A stretch of DNA of 64,000 nt. It comes from Blastobasis lacticolella (Eukaryota > Arthropoda > Insecta > Lepidoptera > Blastobasidae). Under the pieces are notes generated by a model, which worked only from the letters and a program-made list of their open reading frames with translations, did no database searches and was not told the origin of the DNA. The translations under genes and the position numbers were made by a program. Shown in pieces: positions 40,101 to 48,720 of this stretch. Each line of letters starts with the position of its first letter. Within the stretch, counting starts at the first letter, position 1. The stretch is from contig LR990043.1 of the NCBI GenBank assembly GCA_905147135.1, positions 19,593,584-19,657,583 of the forward strand. Reading direction: 5' to 3'.

Positions 40101-40704
40101 TAAAAAACGCACCTTTTACAAAACGAAAGCGCCTCAAACTGATGTGAATAGAAAATCGTGAAATATAAAACAGGGTAATATTACGTATGACATATCATGT
40201 AAACTAAGTTAAGGTCTAACCACGGATGCCATTGAACAAAATATTAATGACACAACTGTTCCAATGTATCTCTGAAAAAGGACCGCCTTGTTATGAAAAT
40301 TCTTTCGGTGATAGATATTGCTATTTATTTTTTGAGCCTATGTAAGTGGGTACAATATATAGGACCCAACAGGAATAAAGCAAAACAACACAACATCAAT
40401 AATGAGACGAAGAAATTGATAGACGTCTGCAGAGTACTCCGTTGTAGAGCAGCTCTATATAAAGGCCTTGCCTCGTGTCCAAGCTTCTAAGCAGACAATC
40501 TAAAATCCTTCATGGATCCATCAGGGTCGTCTCTTACGACTTTTTTTAATTTATTACGCAAACAAATGTTGAACAAAACTCACCTTCACAGTAGAGTGTG
40601 ACGTCGGCGAGGCTCTCGGAGTTCCAGAGGTTCGCGAACGAGGTGGCCAGATTCGAGCCGAAGCTGTTCCATTTCAGGCAGTACTGCTGCTGGTGCGAGT
40701 CCAT
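15887..40704 (-). CDS. chinmo: Chinmo, BTB/C2H2 zinc-finger transcription factor (7 coding exons, 429 aa)
   Basis: Nuclear transcription factor that in Drosophila sets early temporal identity in neurons and larval identity before metamorphosis. Exons join as 40704-40584, 19447-19224, 18133-18005, 17567-17371, 17112-16907, 16563-16372, 16107-15887; all junctions are GT-AG and all phases agree. The BTB domain spans about residues 8-119, with CLKWNSFGSNLA, GRQFKAHKVILAACSK, LEATTADNMQALLEFMYKGE and SFLKSGENLQVKGL, which fit chinmo better than the fruitless, tramtrack or mamo BTB types. Residues 120-356 are Ser/Pro/His-rich with a VKSE sumoylation-like site (296-299) and PATPPVPPKPSP (326-337). 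Two C2H2 fingers (C362, C365, H378, H383; C390, C393, H406, H411) are joined by QGIRVP. It is much shorter than the Drosophila protein (over 800 aa, from memory), the difference being in the middle. Alternative exons cannot be excluded. Confidence 0.93.
16372..16563 (-). CDS. chinmo: chinmo coding exon 6: proline-rich segment
   Basis: Starts after ACGTTCCAG-type acceptor sequence (ctg at 16564-16566) and ends before GTGAGG. Encodes residues 293-356, including LRVKSENDYH, the proline run and DIWPAKLITSK. Entry and exit phases are both 1, so skipping it would keep the frame. Confidence 0.9.
16907..17112 (-). CDS. chinmo: chinmo coding exon 5: serine/asparagine-rich segment
   Basis: Acceptor GTTTCCAG precedes ACAAAGC; donor GTCAGT follows. 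Encodes residues 225-292, opening QSSSSSHCGS and ending NDQGAE, probably disordered. Enters in phase 2 and leaves in phase 1. Confidence 0.88.
17371..17567 (-). CDS. chinmo: chinmo coding exon 4: His/Pro-rich segment
   Basis: Acceptor TTCTTCTACAG precedes GAGTCTGG; donor GTAAGC follows. Encodes residues 159-223, with IIPQYQMTHHGGGSMG and VPKASPSQSPHPRNY. GC-rich and CpG-rich compared with flanking introns. Phases are 0 in and 2 out. Confidence 0.9.
18005..18133 (-). CDS. chinmo: chinmo coding exon 3: end of BTB and linker
   Basis: Acceptor GGTTCCAG precedes GTCAAAGG; donor GTGAGT follows. Encodes residues 116-158, beginning VKGLSMEMSQDAWVKQQ. VKGL completes the BTB signature LQVKGL across the splice junction. 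Exactly 43 codons, phase 0 on both sides. Confidence 0.92.
19224..19447 (-). CDS. chinmo: chinmo coding exon 2: core of the BTB domain
   Basis: Acceptor TTTCTTTCCAG precedes GTCGCCAG; donor GTAAAC follows. Encodes residues 41 (split) to 115, GRQFKAHKVILAACSKHF to SGENLQ. It holds the dimerisation and charged-pocket part of the BTB fold (KAHKVILAACS, MYKGEVHVSQ). The second coding base of the Gly codon comes from this exon. Confidence 0.96.
19590..19650 (+). repeat. Interspersed repeat (family E)
   Basis: Shares CCCGTAGGGGTAAGCAGAGA and CCACATTGTTCCAC with copies at 52190-52250 and 57365-57465. It resembles a transposon tail common in Lepidoptera; class not determined. Confidence 0.5.
23681..23727. 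repeat. Perfect 21-bp inverted repeat with 5-nt loop
   Basis: Arms 23681-23701 and 23707-23727 are exact reverse complements, around the loop CTGTA (23702-23706). The arms include ATTTACACAAACAA. It lies in the long chinmo intron. Confidence 0.9.
24007..24393. mobile_element. Inverted-repeat (MITE-like) element
   Basis: The left end (GACCAGAGTGGAGATGTGCG) is an imperfect reverse complement of the right end (CTCATCTCCGCTCTGGTGG). About 390 bp, with no transposase. The interior carries a block GCCTGATGGTAAGCAGTCA (24278-24302) shared with 37025-37330, so either a repeat is nested here or the families share a module. Confidence 0.5.
25422..25560 (+). repeat. Interspersed repeat (family D)
   Basis: Shows ACAAAGTCGCTTTCCGCCGT, GCTTAGATCTTTTAAACTAC and GGATTTTAATGCGGTTTTTA, matching the copies at 1395 and 38745. 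Confidence 0.6.
26096..26106 (+). promoter_or_regulatory. PHO/YY1-type GCCGCCATTTT motif
   Basis: It lies in a CpG-rich patch of the chinmo intron. GCCAT with this flank is the core bound by Pleiohomeotic/YY1. A related GCCGCCATTTCT lies at 45494-45505. Single motifs are weak evidence of function. Confidence 0.25.
26354..26524 (-). repeat. tRNA-Gly-derived SINE (family A)
   Basis: Minus strand: a tRNA-like head at 26524-26445 with GAGTGGCTCAGTGGTTAAC and TGCCACGCAGGCGTCCCGGG, then the tail TTCTGTTACGGGTCTGGATG. The head resembles tRNA-Gly(GCC). Copies are at 51262-51532 and 60776-60910. Confidence 0.7.
27844..27932 (+). repeat. Two direct units of 39 bp, 5S-like core
   Basis: Units 27844-27882 and 27894-27932 (period 50) share TTGCCAGAT and ATAACCAAAGT. 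The first unit's CCAAAGTTAAGCAACG resembles the internal promoter region of 5S rRNA, but the rest does not form a 5S gene. Possibly a 5S-derived repeat. Confidence 0.4.
30066..30097. repeat. Near-perfect palindrome, 15-bp arms
   Basis: CTTGATTTACATAGA and its exact complement are separated by TT. Significance unknown. Confidence 0.85.
30650..31300. other. CpG-rich block within the chinmo intron
   Basis: About 650 bp of unusually GC- and CpG-rich DNA, which produces overlapping spurious frames in several frames on both strands. No frame has a recognisable domain, and no good minus-strand splice donor was seen. It could be an enhancer, an alternative promoter or just a composition patch. Confidence 0.4.
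35756..35830 (+). repeat. LINE-tail-like repeat (family F)
   Basis: CATCGAAGTCGGCCGATCC, GCTACAATGCTACAC and ACAGATACGCAGATAC parallel 63650-63735 (CATGAAAATCGGTC, GCTACGATGCTACAGACAG). It resembles the 3' end of a lepidopteran LINE. Confidence 0.45.
36415..36483 (-). repeat. Short SINE family B tail fragment
   Basis: The plus strand shows AATCATCATCTTGGCG, AATGTCCCGGTTGCGCTCT and CCAGGATTTGGC, matching the tail of the copy at 7722-8078. Confidence 0.6.
37025..37330 (+). repeat. Interspersed repeat (family G)
   Basis: Contains CTGCCTGATGTTAAGCAGTC, CCATGGACGTTTGCAATACC, GGGAGCTCATTCCACAACCT and GAACCGCACACTTCGTGACC. This is a familiar non-coding lepidopteran repeat type. The first block recurs at 24278; CTATGGACGTTTGCAATAC recurs at 29287. 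Two frames across it (36926-37334) are accidental. Confidence 0.5.
37987..38035. repeat. Hairpin, 14-bp arms
   Basis: ATAGTTCAGTTACT (37987-38000) and AGTAACTGAACTAT (38022-38035) are exact complements. Pairing extends three more bases with one mismatch. Confidence 0.8.
38745..38880 (+). repeat. Interspersed repeat (family D)
   Basis: ATGTCGCTTCTCGCTGTCTG, CGCTTAGATCTTTTAAACTA and CAATAGATAGAGTG followed by AAGAGGAAGGTTTATAGG. Confidence 0.6.
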
Positions 40705-40729
40705 CCCCGGGCCGCCTCTGATACCTGCC
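40584..40729 (-). CDS. chinmo: chinmo coding exon 1: start codon and first BTB strand
   Basis: The CDS starts at the ATG at 40704, with GGG before it. Residues 1-40 include MDSHQQQYCLKWNSFGSNLA and LADVTLYCE. Donor GTGAGT follows 40584. Upstream lies an acceptor with a strong pyrimidine tract (TCTCCTTCTTGTTGCAG, ending at 40730), leaving 25 nt of 5' UTR in this exon. At least one untranslated exon must therefore lie further upstream. Confidence 0.94.
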
Positions 40730-41788
40730 CTGCAACAAGAAGGAGACAGAAGGTTAGATTGACATGACGGGAGAACGAGAAAATGTCAAAATTAGTATGC
40801 AGCCCGGTCAATAAACGGTTTGTACATTTAAATATATTTAGTTGCCGGCAAACTTCTTCAAGGTTTGCGCAAGCACCTTTGTAAGTTAAGCCCCTAATAC
40901 GCAGTCATGTGACTTTTTCAGAAATATTGCTACCTAAAATTGAGAGCTTGAGCAAGAATCTGTATCCATCGGCAACTCAATTCCGAGTAGTACCCAATGA
41001 ATACGTTCCTCGTGGCTACCACCGCACCGGGAATAAAAGATTCAGAATGCTTAGAGACTGAACACACTAAAAGTTTTGGCATCTAGAGTAAGTAGAATGT
41101 ATGTATGATTCCAGTGCTTCCTGAGAATAAATGACACAACCGGACATGTAAAATCACCAGTGTTCACAGGCCGTTTGGCACGGTCACTTTGACTATGCGT
41201 GTCACTGTACCATGCCGAGTGCATGAAGTCCTGTGCAAATTATTTGACCATAAAATGTAGCCATAGAACGAGTACAAAAGTTACAAGAATATTTTTTAAA
41301 TAATCTGCATATGTTAAATTTTCCAGCCATGGTATGGCGTATGTACCTAGTGAATGTTTCAACACGAGTTTAAGCGAAGACAAATTTGAAACGGAAAATT
41401 TAAGTATTATTCCAGAAATCCTCACCGATATATCCCCACCAGTGGGGATCCAGAGAACGAATTGTTCAAATTTAAGAACAAATAATGACAAATTTTTAAG
41501 AACCAATTTGACTAGATGTAAACCTAATTTTGTATGAACTAAAGACTCTATTTCACAATTAGAAATTTCAGATAGTGCATAATGAGATTTTTGTAGAAAG
41601 AAGTATAATATATTTCTGTCGTGAGGGCGGGCTACATTTATCAAAGCAAGTGGTTAATAATGCTTGAGGCGATTTTCTTGAAGAAATGTAGTGAAGTAAA
41701 AATCGATTTCCAAGCTATTTCTATCATTTCATGCCAGGGCGGTGCTGTGGGGCCGGCCCGAGCTAAGGGTCGAAATGGACGCAACTTC
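40730..41788. other. Upstream chinmo intron or 5' region, nothing recognised
   Basis: It follows the splice acceptor of coding exon 1, so it is intronic in the chinmo transcript. No exon or repeat was identified. Confidence 0.5.
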
Positions 41789-42149
41789 TAGGGTTGCCAA
41801 GACCGTATTAATTTTATAATTTATTAAAAACTACCCTGTAAAATTTTTTTTGAGATCTTTGTATAAAATATAATGGTATAGCAGTTTTAATTCGATTGCG
41901 TAGCAAGAAGACTATAAATTCTGATTACAGATTAATTTATTCCTCTTTCACCAGACATGATTGATATCATTATTGACATTTTGTGTGACATCTCTGTTGT
42001 AACTTTAACTTTTTCTCAGATTCGAACATGTCGATTGTGATTGTTGTGAACAATTGAAATAATTAAGTTTTTTACTTTTACGCAGTAAAATCTATTCTCT
42101 TCTTACATCACAATTTTTTCCCCACACGGCGACGACTGTGGCAACCCTA
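41789..42149. mobile_element. Small inverted-repeat element (MITE-like)
   Basis: Begins TAGGGTTGCCA and ends TGGCAACCCTA, with the flanking TA doubled as in Tc1/mariner-type insertions. 361 bp, AT-rich, non-coding. Confidence 0.45.
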
Positions 42150-42257
42150 CCAAGGTCGCAGGGTGACTAACCGATGCATGATCGATGCGGCCCCAACGTT
42201 GCCATGAATGCGTAATGCCTGGCCTGTAGGTTCCCACGGTGGGCTATGTCGAGGCCC

Positions 42258-42638
42258 AGAATTACGGGGAAATGGGTTCTCATTACATGGAAACCAGGGG
42301 TTGCTACGGATCCGAAGGCTATTGGTGAATTTAAAATGTTTTTTTTTCTAAGTTCCGAAAAATATTGTGAGTATAAGTCTTAAGGGGTGGCTAATTCCGG
42401 GTTAATCGATTTGGGTAAGCTCAAATATCGTTTTATGGCAAGTGCCTGTATAAAGTTCACAGAGTATGGGCGTAAGAAATTAATTTATTTGTGGAATAAG
42501 TACATTTTATTTTTAGATGAAAAACGTGTTTCAAAGAGTTACTCTGTAGTTCTCATGCTGGACTACGTAAAAAGCGGCTAGAATTAAGGAGGAAATGGCT
42601 TCTCATTGTATGAAAACCGGGGATCGCTACGGATCCGA
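42258..42638 (+). repeat. Pair of 58-bp direct repeats 322 bp apart
   Basis: Units 42258-42315 and 42580-42638 share GAAATGG, TTCTCATT and GCTACGGATCCGA, with about 80% identity. They could be remnants of a long terminal repeat or a duplicated module. Confidence 0.5.
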
Positions 42639-43151
42639 TAGTTGTTGCTGGTCACAAGAGCTTGTGAGCTTGTGTTGTCTATGTTGTCAGTTTTCAGTCC
42701 GCTACTAACATACTAAACCGTATTTTTTGGTTACTATAGAATTAAGATAGTTTACTGTAAATACTGTAAATACAGGCCAGACTGTTAACGAGTGTTGCCG
42801 AATGTTAACAAGTGTTAATGCTAATAAGGACTAATTACGTAGGTTTTCCCGAAACGAGCTTAATCCCAATTTATTTCATACTACGTCTGTCCAATACGCG
42901 TTATGTCTATTATGTCTAATGCGTATGTCGAATCTTGCATCAAAACCTTTGATCCAAGTTGTGGGTTTCTGTCTATAACGGTCCGCGGCACCCCGAACCC
43001 CCACCCGCTAAAATATTAAACCCAGTCCTTGCACGTACGCCAGCATTCACTGCACCCAAAATCGATACTCCTATCGATTCGATTCCCGTCCTCAGCTCCG
43101 TTACAGCCTAACTGTATATTTGCATGCGTGCACGTATAGATGACTACTTAC

Positions 43152-43201
43152 ACTAGACCCCCGAATAAAGCCGAGAATCCCCGAATACGCCGTCGGGCGC
43201 T
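43152..43201 (-). other. chinmo: Candidate untranslated internal exon of chinmo
   Basis: On the minus strand a pyrimidine-rich acceptor (CCTCTCTTTCCGAACAG, ending at 43202) is followed by 50 nt, then a donor GTAAGT (43151-43146). The block is GC-rich and has no ATG frame of note. Chinmo coding exon 1 needs an upstream 5' UTR exon, so this fits in place and orientation. It rests only on splice-site appearance. Confidence 0.25.
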
Positions 43202-45359
43202 CTGTTCGGAAAGAGAGGGGGAGGTCAGGTAATGGTGGCTGGGAATTTCGGCTATGCTACGACCCGGTTCCGGCATGCAACACACGCGCACGCGTACTAG
43301 AGGCGTGGGGGGAGGGGGGAGTGCACCGAGTTGCGCAAAGTGCCGCAGCGGTCACTGTGCAACACGCGCATAGAGTAGCCACTGTGATAGAGGCTAGGTG
43401 GGACACGGTGGAGAACAACTGTGTACTTGTGATACAGCTAGGTGTATTCGGGTTTTAATTGTTCTCTCGAGTATTGTTACTATGTTGGTATTCAGCCAAC
43501 TTATTAAATTTATTTCGAAGGATAAGCGGTATTTAACAATCCTTCAGCAGATTTAACTAATATTGAGAGTTCAAATAAACACAAAATACGAATATAAACG
43601 TTACACCAAAATAGTTTAAAACTAAATCTCAAAATAAACTGCTTTTAGCAGACCCCTTCTGCACTGATGCTCTTGGAAGGATCCCTCTGATGTCTTCATG
43701 GTCAATGGAATATCTAAGGAGCCTATATATTTCACTATTAATATAACTTAGGTTAGGAACAAATACTTAAAAGGAATATATTTGACCTACTTATGGTTCC
43801 TTTTGTATTAACTCTGAAAACTTGGCCGTTTTTCGGCGAGCGACACATTCTGTTAATGACATATTATTTAAACGGCAGATGCTGGACATGGCGGATTCTT
43901 TAAACGGCAGAAAATCAAAAGTAAAAATAAAATACAAAATAATCAGACTCGCAACCGACCACTTGGTCTGTTGGGACCTGCTTCAATTGCCTCTGTAACT
44001 GCCCTAGTCTGCGCTCGCTGCGTGCACACACCTAACGGTGCCCACACAAAGCCCTGCATCGAGCTCTCCATTGCACATTCACCGAATTTCCCACCCCGCC
44101 TCCCCGCCGCCCCCCTTCCCCCCAAGCTGATTTAGTACAGCGAAGGTTCATTATCTATACAACGTTTTGTGCGTAGTTGCTTTGTTGCAGACAAAGGTGG
44201 AAAGCTCTCTGTTATTCCCAATCTGCAGAGAGCCTTTGTAGCGAATATGAAGTTTTTAAACTTGAATGGGCACAACCTAGATCGTAGATTGTGCGTGCCT
44301 ACTTGAATGAACATAATTAGGTAGGCATATATGTCCTTTATAAATAAATAGTAGTAAATCCTCGAAAACTGTGGTAAGGGTTTCCGAATTTCACAAAGAT
44401 GCCGCAAATTGAAAGAAAATTATTTTCGATAGGTGGCACAAAAAGGAAAAGCTATTTTTCATGTGTCATACACATTCCCGTAAACCTACGCCATATTTGC
44501 GAATCCCTTTCAAACGGAAGGCCCCGTCTGCCTAAATTTTTACTAATAACAAGTATTGTAGGCACCTAGCAGCTTTGACTGTCGCGGTCACGTCTGACTC
44601 TCCCAAATCAGCGCACGTGAGAAGCGGAAATATCGCGTCTATCTTTACTAGAAGTAACAAAACAAAGTGTGGCTCACCACCGCAGTCATGGAACACTGGA
44701 CCTCGAAACGGGACTTGATATTAAGTAAAATAAAGGTTACACTGCTCGTCGTCGCCAATTAGATGCGCTTGCTCGTTTTGTCTGACCGTTTCTTTTGTGG
44801 AGAGAAACAATAGGAAAATTCTAGCTAGAAAATGTGCGATATGATCCTATAAAGTAGTATTTAGAAGTATGAGTAACCGGACTAATTATGGGAAAATTTA
44901 TGGTTGTGGATAAAGAAAAAACGTTGTATTTTGAGCTTTATGGTTGTCTCTGTCGCAGACGTAAGTATGTAATGTAATAAAAACAACCTTTCGCGCCAAA
45001 ATACACAGTGGCATAATGGCGCGTGTTCACTTTGAATCTATCAAAACAAAAATACACAAACCATCTAACTTACATCCAGTCAAACAAATTCTAAAATGGG
45101 TCATCTGTTGTACCGAAAACACGTTTCTAGCGCCACTGATAACAAACGTCGTAAAATACACCGAATTGTAGGTCACCGTGACGTAGATAGAGGTGGGTAG
45201 AGCTGAAGTAGAGGCGCGTCGCCGAAAATGCACTCGGTTAGAAAGGTGCGGCATGGCTTCGGGGCCTAGTTTAGTCTAAAGAACAATTTCGTGTTTATTT
45301 AGAACCAACCGCAGAACCAGTGCAGCTACCTATGTTATCTAGTCAAATAGAATGATGCA
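43202..45359. other. Upstream non-coding DNA
   Basis: Contains CpG-rich patches (43200-43400 and 43950-44110) and no recognisable protein exon. The frames seen here have no domain signature. Confidence 0.4.
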
Positions 45360-45620
45360 GTTACCGCCGCAATGTGGAGCGAATTCGTGTGAATCCACTA
45401 TTGCCTCGTGAAATGGGCCCCGGGTGGCCGGCGGTGCGTACGAGCCGAATCGCGGGTTACGCAACCCGTTTCGAAACCCAACGCACGAGAGCGGCCGCCA
45501 TTTCTAATTCTCATGCGGCTCGGATGCAACCGGAGTTTTCGAATGTCGAATGCGCGCCGCGACGCGACGACGCCCATTTGTTTCGGACCTCATTTGTTTA
45601 GGGCGATCCTCATTTGTTCT
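45360..45620. promoter_or_regulatory. CpG-rich block, possible regulatory element
   Basis: About 260 bp of CpG-dense sequence with GCCGCCATTTCT (45494-45505, YY1/PHO-like) and repeated CATTTGTTT-type motifs near 45577-45615. A promoter or polycomb-type element is possible but not demonstrated. Confidence 0.25.
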
Positions 45621-46930
45621 CGGTCTTGATTCCGAATTTGAATTCCCGATTAGCTTGGCGGGTAAAATATTAGATGTACGACAGCGGACTGTGTTGCATA
45701 TTGAACGCTGGTTATAAGTTTAAAGCGACAAAACTGTCATATTATTTTTCAACTTTAAATGTGGTCACGTAATTTATTTGAGACATTCATGTACGCATTA
45801 AATATAACTTGTGTCGATATATCAACTCGGATTTCGTGATTAACGTCGATTCCACAAAAACATTTACTTATTCAATATTTAACAAAATATGATACTTATA
45901 TAAATAATTCAAACAAAAAACTTTCTAATGCACAGTGCGTTTCGTGACATCGGGCCCGCCGAAATAGAAAGTTGCATGGCGGACATTGCATTGCGTAGAC
46001 GCATGTACCTACCATACGATATAACGCTGTCTAAAGTCGATGGGAAACATGGCCTCGAATAAACATAGGAAGAACGTCGTTTTACTTTTTGTTTTAAACT
46101 ATCAGGATTCTTGTAGCTTGTAGCGAGAGTTGATGATCGCTTTATAGGGTCAAGTATTAGTAAGATAAACTAAATAAAATATTATTGGACAAATTTACAC
46201 AGCGCCATCTATCCCATCTAAATATTAATGAAAAAGATTTCATGGGTAATCGAATCAAACAAGCAACGTAACAAACAGATGTCGGATAATGTAAATTTTC
46301 TAATTTAGGTCGAGGTGGGCCACAGAAAAGACAAATAAATTTGACCCAACTGGTAGGTAGGTAATTTCCATAAACCTACTCTGTCATACGTAGAGTTTAG
46401 ATACTTATTTAATATTTAAAATAATATGTGGATAATGCTGGTGATTGCAGGGTAATCTATTATATAAAAAAAGTTTTATGTACTACAATTACTATTATAA
46501 TGTAAAATTTTAAGTTTATAAAACATTACCTTGTAACTTTTATTAACCCAAATAAAGATATATAAATAAATTGTCTACAAAGAAACCGTACAATTATCCG
46601 CGAAATTCCTCAAAAAACTGATCCAAGAACAGCTAAGTAATCATAACAAACGTCTGCATTTCAACGCAACGCGCAGGCGCGAACCAGTGCGTGCATTATG
46701 ATTACCTTTCACTCCATTGCAACTTGAACTCGAAAGCGCGTAGCATCTGTCTCTGTTGCGCTCCTATCGGTTACAGCATGCCCTCTCTTTCGTTTTTGGG
46801 ATGTTATCTGATGATATTGTTGATACAATGCGTTTCGATAATTCTACAATCTGATTTAGTTTCACTAGACTTCGCTGGCTTTAAAGTTCTTTTAAGCTTT
46901 GTCCCAATGTTATTTATTTTTCATAGTTAC

Positions 46931-46970
46931 AGCGCTGCCAAATTTCATCAAGCGCTGCGAAATTTCATCA
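46931..46970 (+). repeat. 20-bp tandem duplication
   Basis: AGCGCTGCCAAATTTCATCA is followed immediately by a copy with one change. Confidence 0.9.
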
Positions 46971-47461
46971 AAGTTTTTGCGTGAAATAGTAACAAATACA
47001 TTTATAATAGAAAGGATAGGAAGCCAGATTTAAAAAATCTCGAATGTGTACTAAACCCAGTTTTTATTAAATTAATTATATAACTTAATTATATTCCACC
47101 ACTCACAGAAAATCCATCAAACTCTTCAGCTATGGAGGAGCATTATAATTCAGTAAAGCTCGACATAGGTACAAGAGAACCCCAGTCGTTACCGAGAAGC
47201 GGGCAAGGTGACCGAGCCACCCCGAAATTACGACGTCACAGCATGAATCCAAACAAATGTTTGCGAACTTCACAAAAGTCAAAACAAGAACAAAATGAAG
47301 AAACATCTTTGGTTTCCATTTCACGTTTACGTAAATTGATAACATTTCCCAAACAAGCGTAGCGCAAGCATAGCGTTTTTGTATTTATTTATATTAATAT
47401 GTTGAATAGTTTATGAATGTAAACAACCACAGTACAATATCACAAGTTTAAAATGACTGAG

Positions 47462-47579
47462 AATGTGATTTTAAACGAAACAGTTTCAAATCATAACAAA
47501 AGAAAATTCCGGTACCGAGTATTGTCGAAAATGTGATTTTAAATTAAACAGTTTTACATAATATAAACAAAAGAAAATA
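47462..47579 (+). repeat. Two direct units of about 48 bp, period 68
   Basis: AATGTGATTTTAAA, then AAACAGTTT, then AACAAAAGAAAAT recur in both units (47462-47509 and 47530-47579). Confidence 0.6.
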
Positions 47580-48540
47580 CGAGTACTATACTATGTACGT
47601 AGTACCGGTACCAGATATAGGCCTGATTCCTTGGCAACCCTTATGGCTGTCTATTCTGCCAATAGCTCAATAAAATAGAAAACAGTGTTGTATTGAGGTA
47701 GATTCAAGTTTATTCCAATTTTCTTAGATTCTCCTAATAGATTAGATTCTCATTTGAATAGTAAAATCTCTAACACAAGTTTGCTTCACCGTGCGTAGTC
47801 TTTATGCGTCAACTTTATTTAATTTTATGCGTAACATCGGGTAACAAAAAAGAAGACAACTAAGTGAATATATTACCGTAGGCGTAAACGTGTAAGGCAT
47901 TCAGTAAATCTAAAAAATATTTTTAAAATATATATCATCAATAGAAGAGCGTCGTGAACTTAATTGGGAGCCTTTAAATTGGGAAGTCATAAAACAAGGC
48001 CATAAAAATCTCCGGTGCCGTAGTTGCGTAGTACAGCAGGTGAACATTGTATTTCATGGATGACAACTTTCATTGGTTGCATAACACGACCTAGTGCATA
48101 ATCTGGGCAATTGACATCAATAAATGCTACCGTTTCATATGTAATTGATGTTATTTATCACGCTATTAATTAAAAGCAATAATAAAAGAAGTGATAAAAA
48201 GAGTTTATATTGTATTGAATCCTAAAGTTTACTTGATTTACACAAATTTTTTACCCGATCACCAGATCTACCAAGAAAACCAGATTTTTGCTCTGCAAGC
48301 AAGGTTTCAATCTTCGTCATTATCTTCCAACCGGTAAGCAAGAAGACATAAGGCGTAACTACAGTTTTCTAATAATAATTCAATTTATAAGGAGCAGACC
48401 AGAAATGGCGGAATTTCTTTTAAAATTTTAGTTTGCTTGTCTGAAGAATTAAATTAAAGAACCTAAGTTGTTGTTACTCTTGAGAGGATGCTTGTAAGCA
48501 ACTAACATTTGCTTCATTATATTCTTTGCAGACAGAGAAT

Positions 48541-48720
48541 CGTCGGTGGCCAAATGGTCAAGGTAAGTGGACTCGTAAACCAAAGGTATCGGGGTCAGAT
48601 AGCAGTCGCTCCACTGTAATTATCTGCCAAATCCTGGATCGTGGTCAAGACAGACCCCGGGCCCTCGTGCGAGGCCCTCACAACCGGGACATTAACGCGA
48701 AGATGATTATTTTTATTATC
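48541..48720 (+). repeat. SINE family B copy with internal deletion
   Basis: A tRNA-like start GGTGGCCAAATGGTCAAGG, then a jump to GGTCAGATAGCAGTCG, CCAAATCCTGGATC, GACCCCGGGCCCTCGTGCG and GGGACATTAACGCGAAGATG. The middle is missing compared with 7722-8078. Confidence 0.7.

Larger units (their letters stand above)
19448..40583 (-). other. chinmo: chinmo intron inside the BTB domain (21.1 kb)
   Basis: It interrupts the codon for Gly41. No other protein exon was recognised in it on either strand. It contains transposon remnants (listed separately) and several CpG-rich patches (22500-22850, 23090-23240, 26060-26240, 30650-31300, 31550-31860, 32890-33090, 34680-34800) that could be enhancers or alternative promoters. 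The other introns of the gene are only 258-1,090 bp. Confidence 0.85.

Noticed and set aside
47132..47362. 76-codon plus-strand frame
   Set aside because: Hydrophilic and plausible-looking, but no domain, no conserved motif and a comparable frame on the opposite strand.
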